NCBI GenBank assembly: GCA_045113315.1
Contig: JBGUIX010000015.1
Span: 12,257 to 76,256 of the forward strand
Source of the DNA: RUG13091 sp045113315
GTDB taxonomy: Bacteria > Bacillota_I > Bacilli_A > RFN20 > CAG-826
Direction of reading: 5' to 3'
DNA length: 64,000 nucleotides
Shown here: positions 32,989 through 41,037 of the stretch, one piece after another
Position numbering within the stretch: the stretch's first letter is position 1
Layout of the letters: every line of letters begins with the position of its first letter
Program-made: the position numbers and the translations under genes
The notes under the pieces: model-generated
What the model was told of the DNA's origin: nothing
Database searches by the model: none
What the model saw: the letters and a program-made list of their open reading frames with translations, nothing else

Positions 32989-33934
32989 CTATATCCTTCT
33001 TGTCTTCTTCTATTTTATCTTTATCTTTTTTATCATCATCAGTGTGGATGTGTTTATCTTTTGTTTCGTTATAGATATTAACGATAATCGATGTTAATAA
33101 AGCCACATAGATAACACCATAAACACCTAAGATAATAGATAATATTCTACCGATGACAGAAGTGGTGACTAAATCACCAAAACCGATTGTGGTCACTAAA
33201 GTGAAACAATACCAAATACCATCAAAATAATTATTAAATCCACTTTCTGTTACATAGAAGATAAATGAGAAAGCGATAATTAAGGCTACTAAACCAAAAG
33301 TGATTTCAGCAGCGTATGTTTTTTGAATAACCTTTCTAATGGTTTTAAATTCTATTTTTGAGAAAGCGACAGCGATAATAGAGATCGTGGAGACAACCGC
33401 TTCATAGATACCGATGATCGCGAAGTTGATATAAAAAGAATTAAAGTCTATCGCAATTAATAAAGATAAGACTAAGGCGACAATGCCAAATAGCACTGTG
33501 GAGATATATCTTCTAATATGTTTAGAAAATATCGCGATTAAGAGTTCTTTAGTAAATGAGACCATAAAGAAAGCGATACCGATAATCGCGGATGAACCTT
33601 TCACTTTCATTAAAGCCATCATTAATATACCTAAAACAATAAAGGTAAATCCGCTATATAAATAGGTATAAGCAATCTTTTTACTATCTTTTATGTGGAA
33701 CATATAATCAATGATGAATAATAAGCCATGACACATTAAAGCAATGCCAAGAAAGATGAAGGAGACGAAAGCCATCTTCTCATCACTGATGTTATAGCCT
33801 AAAGATAAGACTAATCCACCAGCACCTAAAAGCGCTGAGGCTAAGGCCACTAGTAATAAAAAGATACGATTAACACTCCAAAATAATGGATGTTTATTAA
33901 TGAATTGTTTTAATTTACTAGATCTCTTTTCCAT
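32981..33934 (-). CDS. Potassium channel family protein
   Basis: The 317-residue protein has about seven hydrophobic helices in its first 210 residues. It then has a two-helix pore module with IWYCFTLVTTIGFGDLVT, where TTIGFGD is the K+ selectivity filter of the Ion_trans_2 family, followed by the inner helix. The extra N-terminal helices resemble a small DUF308-like membrane domain rather than a voltage sensor, since no regularly spaced arginines are seen. The tail is short and highly charged (KDKHIHTDDDKKDKDK). It should conduct K+ across the plasma membrane. Confidence 0.85.
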   Translation of the reverse strand: MEKRSSKLKQFINKHPLFWSVNRIFLLLVALASALLGAGGLVLSLGYNISDEKMAFVSFIFLGIALMCHGLLFIIDYMFHIKDSKKIAYTYLYSGFTFIVLGILMMALMKVKGSSAIIGIAFFMVSFTKELLIAIFSKHIRRYISTVLFGIVALVLSLLIAIDFNSFYINFAIIGIYEAVVSTISIIAVAFSKIEFKTIRKVIQKTYAAEITFGLVALIIAFSFIFYVTESGFNNYFDGIWYCFTLVTTIGFGDLVTTSVIGRILSIILGVYGVIYVALLTSIIVNIYNETKDKHIHTDDDKKDKDKIEEDKKDIEK

Positions 33935-34073
33935 AAATAACGAATATATTATATAAAAAAATTACTTTTTCTCATTAATTATTGGAACAAAAAGAAAATG
34001 AGGCACAAGAAATGTTTATTGTTATATATAAACATATTAAAATATAAGAGAATTGTAAGTAAGGTAAATAAGT

Positions 34074-35402
34074 ATGAAGTGCATTTATTGTGGCGGCAAG
34101 ATTTCTAGCGACAGTCTTTTTTGTCCACACTGTGGGAAAAAAGTAATTAGAAGTATTATTTGTCCAAATTGTCAGGAAGAAAACGAATTAGAAGCAAACT
34201 ACTGTAAAAAATGTGGCGCTAGTTTAAAGAATGCTGAAGAAAAGAAAAAAGTAGAAAGCGCAGAAAATAATAAAAAAACAAAGAGCGTTGATAACAACAA
34301 ACTTAATTGGATTTTTAGCATTATCGGGATGTCTTCGATGCTATTGGCAATTATTTTGATTGTTTCTATTATGTTTGCTCCATTTTTGCATAGTGACTTT
34401 TTCGATAATTCTAGCTTCACCACAATCACATACTACATTGATACCTTTTCTTATGCTAAATCGTTAATACTTTCCGGTGAAACAATGCATATTGTGAATG
34501 CCAGTTTAGTTTTAGTTGTTCAAGCAACAATAGTAATACTTGGAATTGTCTTTTTGGCAAACTCTATTCCTGCATTTATTACTGCTATTAAAGAGAAGAA
34601 ATATATAGATTTATCAAAAAAAGCGATTGTTGTTTATCTTTTATATTTATTCTTATTTATCTTTTTTGTTAATTTTGCCTTAGTTTCAGACATTGAGTTG
34701 TTGACAACGTCTATTAATGGAGGGCAACTTTTTCTCTTAATATTCGTACCAATATTATTGAGCTTCAATATCTTCGTGAAATTGAGATTGCAAGCTAAAA
34801 AACAGCTTGCCTCACTAATTGTTTTTTGTTCCTTAACTTGTGTTTCTTTTATTTTATGTCAAATTGTTTTATTTAATTTAGGTGGCATTAGATTTACTTT
34901 GTCTGGGTTTTATTATCCTAGTGCAGAAGACGCTTTTACAAAGAATTATTATTTAGAGACCGGCAATCTTGGTTTTGTTAGTTTTTTCCTTTCTAAAGTA
35001 AACGTAATTTCAGTAGATGCGTCTGGTTTTGTTATTTCAGCAATTGCCTATTCTGGGATAAGTTTTTTATTTGAAATACTCATTTTAGTTACGCTTCTTT
35101 TATTTACGTTTGTGATATTGAAAAATAGTTGGTCTATTTCTTCTCTATTTGAAGGACTAATCTTCTCAGTTTTTACTTTAATATCTTCGATTTGTGCTCT
35201 TGTATTTAATGGGGTGGCAAGTACTGTCGCAAACAAAATTGATAATGCTAATTATTTTATGGTTGTTCATTCGGTTAATCATCCAGAAAATTTGGTTGTC
35301 ATTATTGTTTTAGCTTCATTACTTTCAGTCCTATTTATTGTTTGTTTTATTATTAATAAAATAATGAAGAAGAAAGAAACGAACTATGAAAAAGCAAATT
35401 AG
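34074..35402 (+). CDS. Double zinc-ribbon membrane protein
   Basis: The N-terminus has two zinc ribbons (MKCIYCGG...FCPHCG and ICPNC...YCKKCGASL). A lysine/glutamate-rich linker leads to a membrane region of about eight helices (85-430). The length is 442 residues. The zinc-ribbon-plus-membrane layout is common in low-GC Gram-positives, but no transport or enzyme motif is seen. It overlaps the next lipoprotein gene by 17 bp, suggesting coupled expression and a shared envelope function. Confidence 0.75.
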   Translation: MKCIYCGGKISSDSLFCPHCGKKVIRSIICPNCQEENELEANYCKKCGASLKNAEEKKKVESAENNKKTKSVDNNKLNWIFSIIGMSSMLLAIILIVSIMFAPFLHSDFFDNSSFTTITYYIDTFSYAKSLILSGETMHIVNASLVLVVQATIVILGIVFLANSIPAFITAIKEKKYIDLSKKAIVVYLLYLFLFIFFVNFALVSDIELLTTSINGGQLFLLIFVPILLSFNIFVKLRLQAKKQLASLIVFCSLTCVSFILCQIVLFNLGGIRFTLSGFYYPSAEDAFTKNYYLETGNLGFVSFFLSKVNVISVDASGFVISAIAYSGISFLFEILILVTLLLFTFVILKNSWSISSLFEGLIFSVFTLISSICALVFNGVASTVANKIDNANYFMVVHSVNHPENLVVIIVLASLLSVLFIVCFIINKIMKKKETNYEKAN

Positions 35403-36234
35403 TTTAATTCTACTTATTGGTTTTACTGCTTTACTAACTGGGTGTGGGAATAACGATACTTCATTTAGAAAATTCAAACACGAAGTTAATGAAGATGTTT
35501 TTTTAGCGAAACTGTCTGATAAATATGCAGATTCACTATCTAATTTTATGAGCTCTGATTATAGCGCTGGCATAGAGTTTAAAAAGAGTTTGGCTTTAAC
35601 TACTGAAATCTATGGTTTTGAAACTGCTAACTATCCACAGAAAGAAAAAAAAGAAGCTCACCAAATCACAAAAGAAGAAATTGCAATCGATGCTACCAAT
35701 TCGCGATGCACATATCTAATGAAGCAAGATATTTTCTTAAAAAAACAAACCCCATATTCGATAAAGGAAACTTCTCATGATGTAAATGCACGTAATGATT
35801 ATTTCGCTGAAGAAAAAAACCATTTTTATACATTAAACTTATTAAACGGTGAATACTCGGATCATTACGAGGATAGAAACGGACTATTTTTTTACAGTCT
35901 TTATTCGAACGTAAAGGGCATCTCTATTGGACCTGGATCATATAATGCACTTAGATTTCTTTCAGGTTATTCATTAGATGTATTTTTATTAAATGATAAA
36001 AAATGTCTGTATTTTATTGATGGGAATGTTTTTACGATTCGTTTAGTTGCTGAAATAACAAATTCTATTCAAACAGTGCAATTTGTGTTGGACAAAGAAA
36101 TTAGATATTGTTACGAATCTTATGTCGAAACATCTAAGAATTCATACGTACGCAAGTATAGAAGCAGCACAACAATAAAAAGCTATAAGAGTTCAATTGC
36201 TAAGAAACAAGTAAATATAAGTACTGAATTATAA
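35386..36234 (+). CDS. Lipoprotein of unknown function
   Basis: The lipoprotein signal MKKQISLILLIGFTALLTGC places the lipidated cysteine at residue 20. The mature domain is rich in charged and aromatic residues, with a beta-rich C-terminal half (YSLDVFLLNDKKCLYFIDG, VFTIRLVAEI). The length is 282 residues. It is translated from an ATG inside the end of the zinc-ribbon membrane gene. No family is recognised. Confidence 0.75.
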   Translation: MKKQISLILLIGFTALLTGCGNNDTSFRKFKHEVNEDVFLAKLSDKYADSLSNFMSSDYSAGIEFKKSLALTTEIYGFETANYPQKEKKEAHQITKEEIAIDATNSRCTYLMKQDIFLKKQTPYSIKETSHDVNARNDYFAEEKNHFYTLNLLNGEYSDHYEDRNGLFFYSLYSNVKGISIGPGSYNALRFLSGYSLDVFLLNDKKCLYFIDGNVFTIRLVAEITNSIQTVQFVLDKEIRYCYESYVETSKNSYVRKYRSSTTIKSYKSSIAKKQVNISTEL

Positions 36235-36254
36235 TATTTCAAAGGAGAAGATTT

Positions 36255-36443
36255 ATGGCTATTAAAATCACCAACGAAGAAAACCATCCAGTATTTCATA
36301 TTAAATGTGAATATTGCTTAACTGAGTTTGATTATGAAAGCGAAGATTTGGGCTTTAGAGTGTGGTATCCAAAAGGATTTGTTTATTGTCCAAAATGTGG
36401 TCGACCACTGAGACATCGTCCAGAAGAGAACTTAAAGAAATAA
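36255..36443 (+). CDS. Small zinc-ribbon protein, 62 aa
   Basis: CEYC (residues 19-22) and CPKCGRPL (45-52) form a four-cysteine zinc ribbon around a short acidic and aromatic segment. A good AAAGGAGAAG site precedes the ATG. The gene is cotranscribed with membrane and lipoprotein genes. It may bind metal or a protein partner; no specific function is known. Confidence 0.7.
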   Translation: MAIKITNEENHPVFHIKCEYCLTEFDYESEDLGFRVWYPKGFVYCPKCGRPLRHRPEENLKK

Positions 36444-36445
36444 AT

Positions 36446-37096
36446 ATGAATAAAAGTAGATATTTAATTGGGATTGGTGTGATAGAACTAATCTTTACAA
36501 CAATTGGTTTAATTTATTTATTCGTTCAAGTTGTTGGTGTGACCGCAAAAGCTTCATGGAGTGTTTTTGGCATGCTAAATGGTTTTGCTGTATTTCTTTT
36601 ATGGGTTACATTTTTCTTTTGCGTATTAATGGGGCCTTCCACAGGCATTCTATTTATCACAGTGGGGAAAATGTGTGAATATTCACCAGAGGGTCCTACC
36701 GCAAGTGATCGAACGATTAAATATCACGGTAGTGAAATAACTCTTCTTAAAGAAGACATTAGAAAACTTAATAGAAGACTTTCTTATTTAGAGGAGCAAG
36801 AAAGAAATGTTGAAGAGTCTTCAAAGGTTCAAGAAGAAGTTCCATTTGAAGAGAAAAACGATGAAGTCTTAAATCAAGAAGAAAAGATTGAAACAAAAAA
36901 ACGCGATAAATTTTCCTATAGCCTTGAAGAAGAAATCGAATTTAATGATGATTATGTGATAAATGGTGTAATGATAAAAAAAGGCACCAAAGGAATTATT
37001 GATAACAAACTAACAACTTCTCACGGTATTTTATATGTTGTAATCATCAATGGAGGAAAGAAAACTGTTAGCGTCAGTTCTGACTGCTTCCTTTGA
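36446..37096 (+). CDS. Two-helix membrane protein with coiled-coil and C-terminal beta domain
   Basis: ATG 36446, 2 bp after the previous stop, is chosen over 36362, which would read through the zinc-ribbon gene in another frame. The 216-residue protein has two membrane helices (about 6-32 and 43-70) and an acidic coiled-coil (ITLLKEDIRKLNRRLSYLEEQ). The last 70 residues resemble a small SH3-like or NfeD-like beta barrel (VINGVMIKKGTKGIIDNK). It may scaffold the neighbouring membrane proteins. Confidence 0.65.
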   Translation: MNKSRYLIGIGVIELIFTTIGLIYLFVQVVGVTAKASWSVFGMLNGFAVFLLWVTFFFCVLMGPSTGILFITVGKMCEYSPEGPTASDRTIKYHGSEITLLKEDIRKLNRRLSYLEEQERNVEESSKVQEEVPFEEKNDEVLNQEEKIETKKRDKFSYSLEEEIEFNDDYVINGVMIKKGTKGIIDNKLTTSHGILYVVIINGGKKTVSVSSDCFL

Positions 37097-37110
37097 TTTG
37101 AAAAAGTTTT

Positions 37111-37788
37111 ATGGTAAGAGCGTTATTTGAATCATCATTTTATGTTATCTACCTAGTTTTTATTTTGGGGCTAGGTATTTATTTTATAAAACAGTCACTA
37201 AATTCTAATAAAAGATACTATATCTTATTTGATTTAGCTTGCTTGATATTAGGAGTTGGTGACGCTTTTCATCTAGTTCCAAGGGCTATTGGTTTATTTA
37301 GTAAAACATTAGATAATCCATCATCTACCTTAGCGATGTGGTTAGGCATTGGTAAATTAATTACTTCAGTTACCATGACCATATTCTATGTTTTAGTGTA
37401 TCTATTTATCTTTAAACGTATGGGGATTAAAAGATATATCTATTTAGATATCATCGTTTGTGTTTTATTTATTTCTCGTATCGTTTTATTAGCCTTACCT
37501 CAAAACGATTGGATCAATAATTCTAACGATATGTTATGGGGTATATATCGTAATATCCCATTCGTATTATTAGGTATCTTAGTAATCGTTTTATGCTTTA
37601 TTTACTTTAATAAGATTAAATGTTTAAGATTATTAGGATATTTCATCATCCTTTCATTCTTATTCTATTTACCCGTTGTTATCTTTGCAGGTACGTATAG
37701 TTGGGTTGGGATGCTGATGCTACCAAAAACAATCTGTTACATGATTGTGGGTGTCATTGGATACTTAGATTACAAATCTCAGTATTGA
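37111..37788 (+). CDS. Polytopic membrane protein of unknown function
   Basis: The 225-residue protein has seven predicted helices with short loops. Polar motifs include GVGDAFHLVPRAIG between helices 2 and 3 and PQNDWINNSNDMLWGIYRN in the longest loop. There is no strong ribosome binding site. The pattern suggests a small-molecule or lipid-related membrane protein, but I do not recognise a named family. Minus-strand toxin-like loci follow it. Confidence 0.7.
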   Translation: MVRALFESSFYVIYLVFILGLGIYFIKQSLNSNKRYYILFDLACLILGVGDAFHLVPRAIGLFSKTLDNPSSTLAMWLGIGKLITSVTMTIFYVLVYLFIFKRMGIKRYIYLDIIVCVLFISRIVLLALPQNDWINNSNDMLWGIYRNIPFVLLGILVIVLCFIYFNKIKCLRLLGYFIILSFLFYLPVVIFAGTYSWVGMLMLPKTICYMIVGVIGYLDYKSQY

Positions 37789-37833
37789 ACTATCGCCTAT
37801 AAATGGATAATATTAATATGTAGCTTAAGCTAC

Positions 37834-37974
37834 GTATAGGCAGATTAATTAGTTGGTTCTAATCTATCTTCTAATAGCAACAAAATTGTCATATAAGCTA
37901 TTAAAAGCCTCATAGGCACCATCTCCTTTCGAGTCCTACCGTAGCTTACGATCGGTCATAGGAGATACCTATAC
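37834..37974 (-). repeat. Inverted-repeat ends of toxin-like locus A1
   Basis: GTATAGGC (37834-37841) is complementary, with one G-U pair, to the 5' end ACCTATAC (37967-37974), so the two ends of the minus-strand transcript could pair over 8 bp around the peptide gene. The palindrome GTAGCTTAAGCTAC (37820-37833) abuts the 3' arm. Confidence 0.65.
37845..37913 (-). CDS. Type I toxin-like hydrophobic peptide A1 (22 aa)
   Basis: The peptide begins MRLLIAYMTILLLLEDRLE: one short hydrophobic helix followed by a charged tail. A strong AAAGGAGATGG site precedes the ATG. The leader carries a small hairpin (CGTA/TACG) whose counterpart in locus A2 differs in sequence but still pairs. The size, helix, strong RBS and transcript-end pairing match the plan of type I toxin mRNAs such as those of the Fst/TxpA kind. 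It is too short for ordinary gene calling. The antisense RNA is not identified. Confidence 0.6.
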   Translation of the reverse strand: MRLLIAYMTILLLLEDRLEPTN

Positions 37975-38053
37975 AAGTAAGGGAGAAGCGATTCTTCCTT
38001 TTCTTTTTCTTGAAAGTTTATTTGAAGAAATCTAACATATAAATGTAACAATA

Positions 38054-38217
38054 GTTACGTGTAGGCAGGAAATTTTGGTTAGTGATTTCCTGTTTTCTTT
38101 ACTTCAATTATTATCAATAGAAGTAGAGTCATGAAAATTATGATAATTTGCATAAGCACATCCTCCTTTCTTGATTTTTTGCTACCTAACTCAATCGGAG
38201 GAGCGCCTACACGTAAC
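38054..38217 (-). repeat. Inverted-repeat ends of toxin-like locus B1
   Basis: GTTACGTGTAGGC (38054-38066) is perfectly complementary to GCCTACACGTAAC (38205-38217), 13 bp. Relative to locus A2 both arms carry the matching change (GTGTAGG/CCTACAC against GTATAGG/CCTATAC), a compensatory substitution that supports RNA pairing. Confidence 0.75.
38079..38153 (-). CDS. Type I toxin-like hydrophobic peptide B1 (24 aa)
   Basis: The peptide begins MQIIIIFMTLLLLIIIEVKK, a single hydrophobic helix followed by a lysine-rich end. AAAGGAGGATG lies before the ATG. AGGAAAT and ATTTCCT around the stop codon form a terminator-like stem. Its leader differs from locus A but matches the split locus beside DUF1295. 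A -10 like TATAGT lies upstream at about 38247-38242. The predicted action is membrane insertion if made in excess. No antisense antitoxin was identified. Confidence 0.65.
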   Translation of the reverse strand: MQIIIIFMTLLLLIIIEVKKTGNH

Positions 38218-38366
38218 TACGAGGAAGATAAAATACCCTCCTACTATACAAATAGGGAGTGAAATAGCGAAAATGTTCAAAAATATGAGAAAAAATTTTT
38301 CTTAATCAGAGATTAAAAATGTTTGCATATATGTTGATATATCCTGGTATTGTTCTATAATATAGA

Positions 38367-38517
38367 CACTTCAGGGTGACGAGAATTACGTCGACTGGTG
38401 GTATAGCCCACGAGCTTTATAACTAAAGCATGATTAGGTGAAATTCCTAGGCCAACGGTACAGTCCGGATAGCAGAAGTTAATTGCTATATATAATCCCA
38501 CCTGAAGTATGGAGGGA
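38367..38517 (+). promoter_or_regulatory. FMN riboswitch (RFN element) with overlapping expression platform
   Basis: The conserved RFN blocks are visible: AGGGTGACGAGAATT, GACTGGTGGTATAGCCCACGAGC, GGTGAAATTCC, GCCAACGGTACAGTCCGGAT and a closing GAAGT that pairs with ACTTC at 38368-38372. Downstream, TCCC-ACC...GG-GGGA forms a hairpin followed by T's that includes the GGAGGG ribosome binding site. The 5' strand ACTTCAGG can instead pair with CCTGAAGT (38501-38508), giving a mutually exclusive structure. High FMN should switch ribU off. A promoter (TTGATA, TATAAT) lies at about 38334-38361. Confidence 0.93.
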
Positions 38518-38525
38518 TTTTTATT

Positions 38526-39290
38526 ATGAATGTAGAACAATTAACCGCGTTTATGTCGTGGTTTAAATGGGTGTTAATGGGCCTAATGATTGCTTTAGCA
38601 ATTGGTCTATTAGTCATCTCTATTTTTAGATTTAAAAAGAGAAATGTTAATCTCGTTAAACTTATTACTGTTACCGGTATATTTGGTGCTTTAGCGACAA
38701 TACTATATGTTTTAGTGCCTGATTTTGGATTAGGTTTTACCCCTCCATGGTTAAAAGTTCATCTTGATGAAATCGCTATCTTTTTAGTGGGATATATGTA
38801 TGGTCCTTTATCCGCGGTAGTGGTGACTTTAATTAAAACTTTAATCAAATTACCGATGACAAGTACCGCAGGTGTGGGGGAAATTGGTGATTTCTTCTTT
38901 ACTATTGTCTTTGTTTTACCAGCGGTCATTCTCTATGAGAAAAGAAGAAAATTATCATCGGTATTTATCGGTTTAGGAACTTCAACATTACTTCAATGTG
39001 TCTTTGCGATGATCATGAATGTTTATGTTTTAATTCCATTTTATTCTGCGTTATATCATTTGCCTTTAGAAACACTTGAAGGCATGTGCAGTTCAATTAT
39101 TCCAGCGATCAAAGGTGATAATTGGGTTTGGTTATACGCTTTATTTATGGTGTTACCGATGAATCTCATTAAAGATGCGATTGTTATCGTCGCGGTATTA
39201 TTGCTATATAAGAGGCTCCATATTCTCATCGAAAGAATCGGAAATAACGAATATAAAAAGGAAGTCGTGGAACCACAAAAAGAAGAGTAG
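38526..39290 (+). CDS. ribU: Riboflavin ECF transporter substrate-binding subunit RibU
   Basis: This 254-residue membrane protein has about six helices and the RibU-like segment VHLDEIAIFLVGYMYGPLSAVVV followed by a helix with LIKLPMTSTAGVGEIGDFFF. It binds riboflavin and works with the shared EcfT and EcfA/A' subunits, which are not in this window. It lies directly behind an FMN riboswitch, which strongly supports the assignment. An additional N-terminal helix and a charged tail make it longer than the usual 190-200 residues. Confidence 0.92.
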   Translation: MNVEQLTAFMSWFKWVLMGLMIALAIGLLVISIFRFKKRNVNLVKLITVTGIFGALATILYVLVPDFGLGFTPPWLKVHLDEIAIFLVGYMYGPLSAVVVTLIKTLIKLPMTSTAGVGEIGDFFFTIVFVLPAVILYEKRRKLSSVFIGLGTSTLLQCVFAMIMNVYVLIPFYSALYHLPLETLEGMCSSIIPAIKGDNWVWLYALFMVLPMNLIKDAIVIVAVLLLYKRLHILIERIGNNEYKKEVVEPQKEE

Positions 39291-39340
39291 TTCCTATTGT
39301 TTATAAATAAAAATCGTTATATATTAATTTTGTAACAATA

Positions 39341-39421
39341 GTTACGTATAGGCAGGATTTATAACTGGGTTAGAGTTACTTCCTGTTTTTCTTTACTTCA
39401 ATTGTTATTGAAAAAATCACC
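39341..39421 (-). pseudogene. 3' half of a split B-type toxin-like locus
   Basis: This region keeps the coding tail (ITIEVKKNRK and stop; compare IIIEVKKTGNH in B1), the CAGGA/TCCTG terminator-like stem and the 3' arm GTTACGTATAGGC (39341-39353). The 5' half with RBS and start codon is missing here but is found at 40580-40662, on the other side of the DUF1295 gene. An in-frame ATG overlapping the DUF1295 stop could still give a 15-residue peptide. Confidence 0.6.
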
Positions 39422-39422
39422 A

Positions 39423-40415
39423 TTATTCGTGGTGATTCTTTTCATATTTAGCTTTAGCTTTTTCCGGATTGTATTTCCTAAATGGAATATATTTAGAAAC
39501 ATAACATAGATAATATTTATATTCTGGGTATTTAGAATTCGATATTCCTTCTCCAAACATGGAACTACCTAAGAATAAGATGACGATAAATAACGCTCCA
39601 AACATACTCCAGTTAAAGATGAAATATGTATTTACATTAGCGCCAAGAGTGAAGAGGAATAGGGCTAGCCAGAAACCTTGTTCACCACAATAATTAGGGT
39701 GACGAGAATATGACCATAATCCAACTGTGTTAAAACCTCTTTTATAAGGTAATTCTAATTCATCTAATTTCTTACCTTCTTTAAGAAGTTTTTTCTTGGT
39801 TTGTTGGAATTTCCATTGTTGTTCATCAGCGATTAATTCAATTAATAAAAGAACAAAGACTAAGGAAGAGGCAATATAATCAAAGACTCCAAAGGAAACC
39901 CCGCTATCCATGACCGCAACCATTGGGAAAGTCATTGCTAAGACTAAAGCGTTTTGGAATAAAGAGATGAAGAATAAATTGAATAATGCCCAACGGACGT
40001 AGTGACCTTTAAACATCTTGTTTTCTCTTAAAATAACCCAGCGATAATCTTCTTCACCGGTCCAGAATTTAATCGAATAAGCCCCTTTTCTAGCGAAATT
40101 AAATGTTAATCTTATTCCCCATAGGGTAATAAGTACCGCCATAACGATCAGGCGAGGATGAAAACCGCCTTTAACAGTAACTACCCAGGCATAAGCAATA
40201 GGTAATAATGACCATAATTTATCCATCTGGGAATTGTTTCTAGATATTTCACCAACGATGAAACAATATAAAACACTAGATCCACAGATGATTCCTAAGA
40301 TAAGTAAAGTATCTAATTGATTAGAAGATAGATTAAAGCCATTAAAGACAAATCCTAATATCGCTAAAGTGATACATGTTAAAGCGGTGATAACTGTTCC
40401 AATATACTTTTTCAT
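39423..40415 (-). CDS. DUF1295 / steroid 5-alpha-reductase-like membrane protein
   Basis: The 330-residue protein has about nine helices and the family's C-terminal signature: ADEQQWKFQ, then GLWSYSRHPNYCGEQGFWLALF, and finally KYPEYKYYLCYVSKYIPF. The family belongs to the isoprenylcysteine-methyltransferase/5-alpha-reductase superfamily and uses SAM or NADPH on lipid-like substrates; which applies here is unknown. The gene lies between the two halves of a B-type toxin-like locus and is transcribed in the same direction, so it may have inserted there. Confidence 0.85.
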   Translation of the reverse strand: MKKYIGTVITALTCITLAILGFVFNGFNLSSNQLDTLLILGIICGSSVLYCFIVGEISRNNSQMDKLWSLLPIAYAWVVTVKGGFHPRLIVMAVLITLWGIRLTFNFARKGAYSIKFWTGEEDYRWVILRENKMFKGHYVRWALFNLFFISLFQNALVLAMTFPMVAVMDSGVSFGVFDYIASSLVFVLLLIELIADEQQWKFQQTKKKLLKEGKKLDELELPYKRGFNTVGLWSYSRHPNYCGEQGFWLALFLFTLGANVNTYFIFNWSMFGALFIVILFLGSSMFGEGISNSKYPEYKYYLCYVSKYIPFRKYNPEKAKAKYEKNHHE

Positions 40416-40579
40416 AAAATAATGTCCTTACAGAAAACGTAATATTTGTATCATACATAGATAGAAATATAAAAGTATTTTGAAATATATAGATACATAA
40501 TTAGGTTTTTGTCTCGTGTTTTAAAGCGAAAAAAAGCTTATAAAAACTTTATTAGCTTTTCATTGAAAAAATACGTACG

Positions 40580-40662
40580 TCAGTATAATATGTATTTATC
40601 CATAAGCACTTCCTCCTTTCTTGTTTTTTACTACTTAGCTCAATCGGAGGGGACGCCTATAC
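40580..40662 (-). pseudogene. 5' half of a split B-type toxin-like locus
   Basis: The leader is nearly identical to that of B1 (5' arm GCCTATAC at 40655-40662, then a shared T/A-rich leader and AAGAAAGGAGGAAGTG before ATG 40603). Similarity stops just after the start codon and the frame ends after seven residues (MDKYILY). The matching 3' half is at 39341-39421, about 1.2 kb away beyond DUF1295. Confidence 0.6.
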
Positions 40663-40741
40663 AAGTAAGGGAGAAGCAATTCTTCCTTTTCTTTTTCTTG
40701 AATGTTCTTATGAAGCAATTTAACATATTGATGTAACAATA

Positions 40742-40911
40742 GTTACGTATAGGTAGATTAATTAGTGGTGACTAATCTATCTATCTTTTTTTAAAGTTAT
40801 TATTAGCAATAACAATAAAACCATAAAAGCTATTAAAAGCCTCATAGGCACCATCTCCTTTCGAGTCCTACCATCGCTAGCGATCGGTCACAGGAGACGC
40901 CTATACGTAAC
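40742..40911 (-). repeat. Inverted-repeat ends of toxin-like locus A2
   Basis: GTTACGTATAGGT (40742-40754) is complementary to GCCTATACGTAAC (40899-40911) over 13 bp, with a terminal G-U pair in the RNA. The arms bracket the peptide gene 40777-40845. Confidence 0.75.
40777..40845 (-). CDS. Type I toxin-like hydrophobic peptide A2 (22 aa)
   Basis: The peptide begins MRLLIAFMVLLLLLIITLKK, closely related to A1 at its first seven residues. It has the same AAAGGAGATGG site and a leader hairpin ATCGC/GCGAT that covaries with the one in A1. The transcript ends can pair over 13 bp. Upstream on the minus strand a GAGG...CCTC hairpin and a TATAGT-like -10 are shared with locus B1. Same interpretation and caveats as A1. 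Confidence 0.65.
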   Translation of the reverse strand: MRLLIAFMVLLLLLIITLKKDR

Positions 40912-41037
40912 TACGAGGAAGATAAAATATCCTCCTACTATACAAATAGGGGGTGGAAATTCCAAAATGTTCAAAAAAATGAGACAAATTTTTTATTAAT
41001 CTATGATTAAAAATATTTATGTTATAATAGGATAGTT

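Noticed and set aside
40509..40736. Plus-strand 75-aa frame
   Set aside because: It reads antisense through the split toxin-like locus and its repeated leader; its similarity to the other loci is at RNA level on the minus strand, so it is a shadow.
37834..40911. Insertion-sequence ends or MITEs, given the repeated inverted termini
   Set aside because: Each inverted pair brackets an RBS and peptide gene, the arms covary between copies, and no target-site duplications or transposase were seen; an RNA-pairing role explains the data better.
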